DNA of 64,000 bases from Listeria monocytogenes (GTDB taxonomy: Bacteria > Bacillota > Bacilli > Lactobacillales > Listeriaceae), in contig NZ_CP054041.1 in NCBI RefSeq assembly GCF_013282665.1, positions 2,152,001 through 2,216,000 of the forward strand, read 5' to 3'. Position numbers and translations under genes: made by a program. The notes under the pieces are model-generated. The model ran no database searches, had not been told where the DNA came from, and was given only the letters and a program-made list of their open reading frames with translations. Every line of letters starts with the position of its first letter. Position 1 is the first letter of the stretch. Below are positions 57,504-64,000 of the stretch, one piece after another.

Positions 57504-58493
57504 GTGAGAGTGGAAAAGCCATTTTTAACAGTTGTGGTACCTTGTTATAATGAAGAAGAAGTTCTGAGCGAGAGTGTTACACAACTAACAAATATTATAG
57601 AAAAATTAGTGATGAGTGAATCAATCAGTGACAAAAGTCAAATTATGTTTGTAGATGATGGAAGTAAAGATAGAACTTGGGAACTTATACAACAATACTC
57701 AAAATCAAATGAACATGTATCTGGACTAAAATTAAGTCGGAATTATGGACACCAAGGAGCTTTACTGGCTGGCTTAACAGAAGCACATGCGTATTCAGAT
57801 TGTGTCGTGTCTATTGATGCTGATTTACAAGATGATGTAAATGCGATTATTGAGTTTATAGAAAAATACCATGAAGGTTACGATGTCGTTTATGGCGTAC
57901 GAGATAAACGTGACACAGACACTTACTTCAAAAGAAATTCAGCGTTAGCTTTCTATAGAATCATGAGCAAACTAGGAGTTAATATGGTTCCGAATCATGC
58001 GGACTATCGACTGCTTAGCAAACGTGCATTAACAGAATTCTTACGTTATAAAGAAGAAAACATGTTTATTCGAGGCATTGTACCATTATTAGGTTTTAAA
58101 TCTACGAAAGTATTTTACAATCGAAATGAGAGATTTGCAGGAGAATCAAAATACCCACTTAAGAAAATGGTTTTATTTGCTGTGGATGGAATTACATCTT
58201 TCAGTGTTGCACCCATTCGATTATTATTAGTCCTTGGATCTGTTATTTTTATGATAGGCGTAGTAATGGGGATTTATGCCATTGTTCAAAAAATCATTGG
58301 TGCTGTTGTACCTGGTTGGACATCTTTAATTGTTTCCTTGTGGTTAATTGGCGGAATTCAATTAATTGGTATTGGTGTTCTAGGTGAATACATTGGAAAA
58401 ATCTTCAAACAAGTAAAAGAACGACCGCGTTTTACTATTGAAGAGAATGTTTTTGAAACAAAATGCAAAGAAAATAAAATCAGCGAGAGATAG
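57504..58493 (+). CDS. Polyprenyl-phosphate glycosyltransferase, GtrB/CsbB type (GT2)
   Basis: 329 residues. GT2 domain with VVVPCYNEEEVL, FVDDGSKDRTW, the DxD motif SIDADLQDD, and HADYRLLSKRAL. Two C-terminal membrane helices (about 235-260 and 270-295) anchor it, ending in a soluble tail EYIGKIFKQVKERPRF. Such enzymes load a sugar onto undecaprenyl phosphate for transfer outside the cell, here probably for WTA decoration together with the membrane protein downstream. The GTG start at 57504 follows AAGGGG. Confidence 0.85.
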   Translation: MRVEKPFLTVVVPCYNEEEVLSESVTQLTNIIEKLVMSESISDKSQIMFVDDGSKDRTWELIQQYSKSNEHVSGLKLSRNYGHQGALLAGLTEAHAYSDCVVSIDADLQDDVNAIIEFIEKYHEGYDVVYGVRDKRDTDTYFKRNSALAFYRIMSKLGVNMVPNHADYRLLSKRALTEFLRYKEENMFIRGIVPLLGFKSTKVFYNRNERFAGESKYPLKKMVLFAVDGITSFSVAPIRLLLVLGSVIFMIGVVMGIYAIVQKIIGAVVPGWTSLIVSLWLIGGIQLIGIGVLGEYIGKIFKQVKERPRFTIEENVFETKCKENKISER

Positions 58494-58504
58494 GTGTAAA
58501 GAGA

Positions 58505-60607
58505 GTGAAGAATAGGTTAGCTTATATTTTTAATGCGTTTTTTATACTTATTTTTGGTTACTTACTTTGCATAAGCATTTTTAAACCGCTAGAAATTAGT
58601 TTTAATCATCCGAGTATATTTATATTATTTAGTGCTGCGGCGCTTTTAGTACTTATAGGATTTTATCAATTTTCTACTAGATTGAATACAAAGGGAGATG
58701 GTGTAATAACCATCTTTTTGGTTAGCTTGATTATATTAACTCAAATTTATTTGCTTTTCTCCTTGCAAATGAATTCATATGCAGATGCTTTTCTTATCAA
58801 AGGAGAAGCATTGAATATGCTTTCTAATGGAGGCCATGCAACAACGCAGAATTATTTTTTAATGTATCCTAATAATATATTTATAACGATTATAAGGTAC
58901 TGGTTATATTCTGTTGGAGGTACACTTGGTATTACTAATACGTATTTGTTAGAAAGTGTTTTTCTTTTTGTTTGTATGAATATTACTATTTTTGTATTGT
59001 ACTGGATTGTTCGTAAAGAAAATGGTAATAAATTTGGGAACATCTACTTATTAATTGTTTTATTCTGCGTGCCATTATTTGGCTATATTTGGTATTTCTA
59101 TACAGATACACTTGTACTACCATTTACAGCGCTGATTGCCTTATTTTATTATCTATACACGAAAAGTAGTAAGTGGTGGTATTTCATTATTATTGGGCTG
59201 CTGTTTGCGGTAGGTTATCAAATTAAGCCGAATATCATCATTTTACTTCCAGCAATGCTTATTCATTTATGTTTTATAAGTAATTGGCGTAAAATTCTAT
59301 TGAATACGGCCATCGTAGTAATTTGCTTTTTCGGTTTAAGCACTGTTTTTACACCGATTGCAGAGAGTTATGACTTTAAGAAAGACCCAACCATTGAATT
59401 TCCTCAAACACATTGGATTATGATGGGGCTGGGCGATCCAGCTGGTCGATATAATAGCGAAGATGTTGCTTATACTTCACAATTTAAAACAAAAGAAGAA
59501 AAAGAAGAAGCCAATATTGAAAAAATTAAAGAACGCATCGAAGAACATGGGCCGCTTGGCTTAATAAAGCTTTTTGATAATAAGGTTTTAAATACATGGA
59601 CAGACGGAACGCGGGCATATACGTGGTATGTTAATGCTGCACTTGATTATCCAGCTCCGTATGATTATTTCTTTGGGGATAAACGAGTGGTGACTGAATT
59701 ACCTGCTCAGCTGTTCCATATTATTAATTTATTTTTAATTTGTTTAGGAGCTTTACGTTTTTATAAGAAAAGGGAATTTGATATGTCCTTTTTTGTTAAT
59801 ATTTCGCTAGTTGGTGTTTGGCTGTTCCACTTATTCTGGGAAGCAAATCAGCGTTATATTATGTTTATTACGCCATTAATGATTTTATCCTCTATATATG
59901 GGTTTAAGTTTATAGTAGAATCTTTATATACGAAAAAATTTGATTTGAAAAATGGCTTAAGAAAAGGCTTTTTAATCACAAGTTTTTGCGTATTTTTATT
60001 AAGTACAATTGCTTTTGCTTTTATTGGAAATACGGTTGCAGGTGAGTCACAGGATATCAATAAATATCTTGTAAAACAAAGTTATGCGCATATAGATCTT
60101 CCTGTTACTAGTAAACAAATTGTCAAGCAAACGTTTAATGTAGATGAGCCGTTCAATTCTATCCAAATAGCGGTTTTAAAAGAGCCAGATGAAGCTAGTA
60201 AATATCGTTTGAAAGTTGTAGATAAGACACATAAGAAAGATATTTACGATGAAGTTATAGCTGGATCAGATTTTGTAGAAGTTACAAATTATCCAATTAA
60301 TGTAAATGAAAAGCCAAAAGGCAAAACGGAATATGTTATTGAAGTCTATCAAGTGGAAAATAAAAACCCTGAAAAACCGTTAGTTTTAGGTACTTACACT
60401 CCAGATACAGTAGACCTTTATCCGTATGGAGCACTCTATGTTAATGGCGTGAAAAAAGAAAAGCAAGATATGGGGTTCACTGTCTCACATGTTGCTTCTG
60501 AACCAATAATACCGAAATATGTCTCCGCTATTTTTGATTTGGGTGTTATAATTATTTTTGCAGGAACATATTATGTGTTTAGAAGGAAAACTGGAGATAC
60601 TAGATGA
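58505..60607 (+). CDS. Large multi-pass membrane protein, probable GT-C-type glycosyltransferase
   Basis: 700 residues. About a dozen hydrophobic helices lie in residues 5-520. An acidic first outside loop (YADAFLIKGEALNML) fits the catalytic loop of GT-C enzymes that use polyprenyl-linked sugars. An extracytoplasmic beta-rich stretch (about 520-660) and a last helix (about 670-690) follow. It lies 11 bases after the GtrB-type gene, so it probably takes that enzyme's lipid-sugar and moves it onto WTA. The acceptor is unknown. The GTG start has a weak AGGTG site. Confidence 0.7.
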   Translation: MKNRLAYIFNAFFILIFGYLLCISIFKPLEISFNHPSIFILFSAAALLVLIGFYQFSTRLNTKGDGVITIFLVSLIILTQIYLLFSLQMNSYADAFLIKGEALNMLSNGGHATTQNYFLMYPNNIFITIIRYWLYSVGGTLGITNTYLLESVFLFVCMNITIFVLYWIVRKENGNKFGNIYLLIVLFCVPLFGYIWYFYTDTLVLPFTALIALFYYLYTKSSKWWYFIIIGLLFAVGYQIKPNIIILLPAMLIHLCFISNWRKILLNTAIVVICFFGLSTVFTPIAESYDFKKDPTIEFPQTHWIMMGLGDPAGRYNSEDVAYTSQFKTKEEKEEANIEKIKERIEEHGPLGLIKLFDNKVLNTWTDGTRAYTWYVNAALDYPAPYDYFFGDKRVVTELPAQLFHIINLFLICLGALRFYKKREFDMSFFVNISLVGVWLFHLFWEANQRYIMFITPLMILSSIYGFKFIVESLYTKKFDLKNGLRKGFLITSFCVFLLSTIAFAFIGNTVAGESQDINKYLVKQSYAHIDLPVTSKQIVKQTFNVDEPFNSIQIAVLKEPDEASKYRLKVVDKTHKKDIYDEVIAGSDFVEVTNYPINVNEKPKGKTEYVIEVYQVENKNPEKPLVLGTYTPDTVDLYPYGALYVNGVKKEKQDMGFTVSHVASEPIIPKYVSAIFDLGVIIIFAGTYYVFRRKTGDTR

Positions 60608-60637
60608 CATATATTTTGAATTAGGGAGAGTCTATAA

Positions 60638-62962
60638 ATGAACAGTGATTCAAATAATAACATCAATAAGAATCGAGAAGCAGGAATAAGCATTATTATT
60701 CCATTATATAATGTGGAAGAAGTAATCCTGGAAACGCTCGAAAGCATCCATGAGCAAACATTTGACATGTACGAAGTTTTATTAATTGACGATGGTTCAA
60801 CAGATAAAACAATAGAAATGGTGACAGAATATATATCAGATAAGCCGCAATTTCAGTTGCATACACAACCAAATGGTGGACCAGCTTCGGCTAGAAATCA
60901 TGGGTTACGTCTTGCAAATAGAATGTATATTTGCTTTGTGGACAGTGACGATATTATTCCGAACTATGCACTTCAACTAATGTATGACGGCGCGATATCC
61001 ACTGGTTCAAAATTGGTTACAGGTGCAACGAAACGCTTTAATTCAGGAAGTGAATGGTTCATTCCGATGCATATCCAATATAATATTGCCAAGCCAGGAA
61101 TGAAAACACTACTGAAAAATCCGGAACTATTTTATTCGATAGGTCCTTGTGCGAAACTCTACCATCACTCTTTGATAGATGGTGTATTTTTCCCTGAAAA
61201 TATTCGTTATGGTGAAGATCAACCATTTGTATTGCACGCTTTACTCCAAGCAGAAAATATCTATACTGTGGAAAAAGTAGTTTATTATTACCGACTACGT
61301 GATGGTGAATCGCAATCGTTAACGCAATCTGTAAATAAAGATCCAATTCGTATTTTAAAATCTGTTTTTCAAATATTTGACTACGGAGAAGCAGAGTTAC
61401 TTAAAAATAATACGGAATATGAAGTAGCATTAAAATATTATCAACGTGTATCTAGTGTGGAGCTTTGGGGCGCTTTAAGAGCGGCTATTGAAAGTAAGAA
61501 AAGTGAAAATCAACAAATTGCTTTCACAATGACATTAGATTGGTTAAAAACCAAATCAGATGATTTTCTAAATATAATTCCTTCCTTTAGGTATTTCTTG
61601 TTGTTCAGCAGTATCGAACGTGTTCGCTATATTACAAAAGACAATAAAGAAAACTATCGCCAACTAATTATGTATTTGTGGGAGAGACAAGGAGAGGAAG
61701 CAAAAATTGCATTTAGAAAAGCATATCCTATTCATATGAAAGCTGCTTTACAAATTATGGAACATAATAATTGGGGAGCCGCTCGTAAAATTTCTTTTAA
61801 ATTTATTATCCGTCGTAAATTTAAGGTACCTATTTTAATTCGGAAAATAAGCAGAGGTATTATTTTTAGACTGGCTACTTTGATGCCACGCAAAAAAGAC
61901 CAAGTTATTTTAGCTACGGAACGTAGCACTCGTTTAGAAGGAAATTTATTATCTATTTATGATTACCTGTTTTATAATGATATGCCGCAAAAAGTCTATG
62001 TGTTTTTACGGAAAAATCGGAATTGGTTTGAAATGTTCCAATTGTATTATGCATTAGGACGAACTAAAACAATTGTATTAGATGATTATTACAACAAAAT
62101 TTATGGTTTGAAGTTTAATAAAAAGACACATGTGGTACAATCATGGCATGCGACAGGGGCTTTCAAGAAGTTTGGCTTTAGTGCCCTTGAAGGTACAGAT
62201 GCTAATACAGAAGAATTTGAAACACGTGCCCATTCACCTTACACAGATGTTCTTGTTAGTTCGGAAGGCATAATTCCAGAATATATGGAAGCTTTTAGAA
62301 AACAAGCTAATCAAATTAAACCTATTGGTGTACCTAGAACAGATGTGTTTTTTGATCAAGAATATGTGGCATATACAAAAGAAAAATATATGAAAATGTA
62401 TCCGCAACTTCGCGACAAGAAAGTGTTGCTTTATGCGCCAACTTTCCGCGGTGGGCCAAATGAACGTTTTAATTATAGCGTTGTACTTGATATCGCTGCT
62501 TTGAAAAAAGAACTTGGTGATACACATATTTTAATTTTAAAATTCCATCCTGTTATTAAAAACGTGTCATTTAATGTGGATAAAAATGATTCATTCATTT
62601 TAGATTTGACGTCGAACAACGATATTAATGATCTAATGCTATTTAGTGATGCGCTTATTACGGATTATTCTTCAGTTATTTTTGAATTTAGTTTAATGAA
62701 TAAGCCAATTTATTTCTTTGCATATGATATTGATGATTATTTGGATGAACGTGGATTTTATTTTGATTACAAAGCAACTATTCCTGGCGAAGTTTTCAAA
62801 GATACTCCGTCGCTCATTGAGTCAATTAAAACGGAAAATTATAATTACGACGAACTGGAAGTCTTTAAAAAGAAATTTGTTGGAAGCCTAGATGGCAATT
62901 CAACGAAGCGTTTTGTAGAGACCTATATTGTTCAAGCGAATGAGGAAGTGAAAGATTTATGA
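60638..62962 (+). CDS. Bifunctional glycosyltransferase (GT2) / TagF-like glycerophosphotransferase
   Basis: 774 residues. The N-terminal GT2 domain (about 15-330) has SIIIPLYNVEEVILETLESI, LLIDDGSTDKT, GGPASARNHGL, and the DxD-type CFVDSDD. The C-terminal TagF/TarF-like domain (about 400-765) has SWHATGAFKKFGF, LYAPTFRGG, ILKFHPVIK, and ITDYSSVIFEFSLMNKPIYFF. Such fusions add alternating sugar and polyol-phosphate units in WTA backbones whose repeat contains a sugar, which suits type II (4b-like) WTA of Listeria. AGGGAGAG precedes the ATG. Overlaps the next gene by ATGA. Confidence 0.85.
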   Translation: MNSDSNNNINKNREAGISIIIPLYNVEEVILETLESIHEQTFDMYEVLLIDDGSTDKTIEMVTEYISDKPQFQLHTQPNGGPASARNHGLRLANRMYICFVDSDDIIPNYALQLMYDGAISTGSKLVTGATKRFNSGSEWFIPMHIQYNIAKPGMKTLLKNPELFYSIGPCAKLYHHSLIDGVFFPENIRYGEDQPFVLHALLQAENIYTVEKVVYYYRLRDGESQSLTQSVNKDPIRILKSVFQIFDYGEAELLKNNTEYEVALKYYQRVSSVELWGALRAAIESKKSENQQIAFTMTLDWLKTKSDDFLNIIPSFRYFLLFSSIERVRYITKDNKENYRQLIMYLWERQGEEAKIAFRKAYPIHMKAALQIMEHNNWGAARKISFKFIIRRKFKVPILIRKISRGIIFRLATLMPRKKDQVILATERSTRLEGNLLSIYDYLFYNDMPQKVYVFLRKNRNWFEMFQLYYALGRTKTIVLDDYYNKIYGLKFNKKTHVVQSWHATGAFKKFGFSALEGTDANTEEFETRAHSPYTDVLVSSEGIIPEYMEAFRKQANQIKPIGVPRTDVFFDQEYVAYTKEKYMKMYPQLRDKKVLLYAPTFRGGPNERFNYSVVLDIAALKKELGDTHILILKFHPVIKNVSFNVDKNDSFILDLTSNNDINDLMLFSDALITDYSSVIFEFSLMNKPIYFFAYDIDDYLDERGFYFDYKATIPGEVFKDTPSLIESIKTENYNYDELEVFKKKFVGSLDGNSTKRFVETYIVQANEEVKDL

Positions 62963-63969
62963 GTATAGTAGTGGAACAACTCGTTATGAAAGATACTGGT
63001 GAGAGATGGGGAAGTCCTTATCTTTTAGAGCAACTAAAGAAAAACGTTGCTACTACAACAGCAGATTTTGTTATTGTTTGTTCGAGAAGTGATCAAAATA
63101 TTCTTTCGCAAATGCAAGACTATCTTGCTCGTTTCGCTGATAATATGGTCGGTGCTGACATTCATTTATTTAACCAAAACCCTCTGTTTGTACAACATTT
63201 ACGGAAATTGCCAAATGAAGATAGTTATGAAATGACAGATACACTGCAATTTTTAGAGGAAACGATTCCGAATCCAACTAGCACTTATTTGGAACGTGAT
63301 CCACATATGTTGCTTGAAGAAATGGGGCAATATATTTTGTATAATGTCGCTTTTTTGAAAGCATACTTTGAAAAGGCAGAAAGTACGCATGAATTAATTA
63401 ATATTTTTCATCAAGCCAATATGATTTGGAAACATAGTGTTTTGGAAGAAACGAAGAAAAATGAAGAGAAAATGAAAGTTCCAGATAATTACTTGATCAA
63501 TGATATGGTTGATTGTTGGTCGTATTATCGAAACTTGGAAAACAAGTATACTTCTTTAAGTTTAGAGTTACTAGATTTTGACAAGAATTTATTTAACTAT
63601 TTGATTCGAACCAAACTAGGGCCAATTTTTCAAAAGAAATTAATGGCGGAAGATTTAACGGATGCAGTTGATGCAATTGATGCGCTTACTGTTTTTCTTG
63701 AAACGAATAATAAACGCCTTGTAAGTGAACTTGTTTCATTAGGGTACTTTTATATACAAGTTCCGGTGAAAGAGTATTCGAATTGGGGAAATAATAAACA
63801 ATTTGGAACGGCTTATTTAAAATTCTTAAAAGTTCTTTTTGATAAAATGCATTATCAAACAAAACAATATTATTTAAGTTATTATCGCCGAGCGACAAAT
63901 GCAGTGTATAAAGCAGTTGGTTTAAATTCTTTAAATCCTATTGCCAAAAGTTATAAGCTGTACTATTAG
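62959..63969 (+). CDS. Protein of unknown function coupled to the GT2-TagF fusion
   Basis: 336 residues, cytosolic, no membrane helix or signal peptide. The first 80 residues look alpha/beta (TADFVIVCSRSDQNILSQM); the rest is helical and acidic with many aromatic residues (DMVDCWSYYRNLENKY, YYLSYYRRATNAVYK). No catalytic motif is evident and I do not recognise a family. The start overlaps the fusion gene by ATGA, so it is probably made with it and takes part in WTA assembly, perhaps as a partner protein. The stop is inside the window. Confidence 0.75.
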   Translation: MSIVVEQLVMKDTGERWGSPYLLEQLKKNVATTTADFVIVCSRSDQNILSQMQDYLARFADNMVGADIHLFNQNPLFVQHLRKLPNEDSYEMTDTLQFLEETIPNPTSTYLERDPHMLLEEMGQYILYNVAFLKAYFEKAESTHELINIFHQANMIWKHSVLEETKKNEEKMKVPDNYLINDMVDCWSYYRNLENKYTSLSLELLDFDKNLFNYLIRTKLGPIFQKKLMAEDLTDAVDAIDALTVFLETNNKRLVSELVSLGYFYIQVPVKEYSNWGNNKQFGTAYLKFLKVLFDKMHYQTKQYYLSYYRRATNAVYKAVGLNSLNPIAKSYKLYY

Positions 63970-64000
63970 TTGCATGCAAAAAGAGATGACAAAATTTTCA

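Noticed and set aside
63970..63979. Palindrome TTGCATGCAA after the last gene
   Set aside because: Only ten bases and at the window edge; it may be part of a longer structure that cannot be seen.

Overview
The window is chromosomal DNA of a low-GC Gram-positive bacterium and reads as Listeria, most probably L. monocytogenes. The evidence is gene order and content: a cbpB-ccpC-dapH-dapL-mscS block, the gbuABC betaine transporter, liaFSR, a molybdenum-cofactor cluster, pdhABCD, typA-ylaI-ylaN-ftsW-pycA, and a GW-module autolysin beside wall teichoic acid (WTA) genes. The exact strain cannot be fixed by reading. From memory of the EGD-e reference, two gene blocks that strain carries (after the HAD gene near 18.4-19.1 kb, and before corA near 38.1 kb) are missing here, and the autolysin/WTA end differs. 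That fits a lineage I (serotype 4b-like) strain, but it is an inference.

Layout. 1-4.1 kb: c-di-AMP-binding CBS protein (cut by the window edge), LysR regulator, two lysine/diaminopimelate enzymes, and a convergent MscS channel. 4.4-7.4 kb: glycine betaine ABC transporter. 7.5-12.96 kb: PTS EIIA, CutC-like protein, CvfB, LiaFSR envelope-stress system, K+ channel gating subunit KtrC. 13.1-17.9 kb: a FUSC-like membrane protein pair, an LCP transferase, and the rpoY-rnjA pair. 18.4-29.6 kb: HAD phosphatase, a membrane protein, a complete molybdopterin cofactor and molybdate uptake cluster split over both strands, flavin reductase-like protein, peptide deformylase. 30.4-35.7 kb: pyruvate dehydrogenase operon behind an 833-base regulatory region. 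35.8-40.8 kb: small conserved genes, a catalytically dead lactate dehydrogenase paralogue, CorA with an unusual leader, YktB, and an inositol-phosphatase-family enzyme. 41-49.7 kb: TypA, an exported protein, YlaI, YlaN, FtsW, pyruvate carboxylase. 49.8-64 kb: an envelope region with a binding lipoprotein, the TagGH WTA exporter, a six-GW-module autolysin, an SGNH-like protein on the opposite strand, and glycosyltransferase/TagF-type WTA genes.

How the genes fit together. Several products serve turgor and c-di-AMP physiology (CbpB, MscS, GbuABC, KtrC, PycA). The right end is a cell-envelope assembly region (FtsW, TagGH, autolysin, polymer glycosylation). The 18-28 kb block makes molybdenum cofactor, although no molybdoenzyme lies in the window. 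Most operons end in clear intrinsic terminators, many of them shared between convergent genes.

The most interesting unexplained signals are: (i) a 35-codon leader ORF overlapping a nested hairpin before corA; (ii) a multi-helix RNA-like element between pycA and the next gene; (iii) TTGTGAA-type inverted repeats upstream of pdhA; (iv) inverted repeats sitting on the ylaN promoter and the WTA glycosyltransferase promoter; (v) the LDH pseudoenzyme; and (vi) two WTA-region genes without a recognised function. I saw no rRNA, tRNA, CRISPR array, prophage or insertion sequence.
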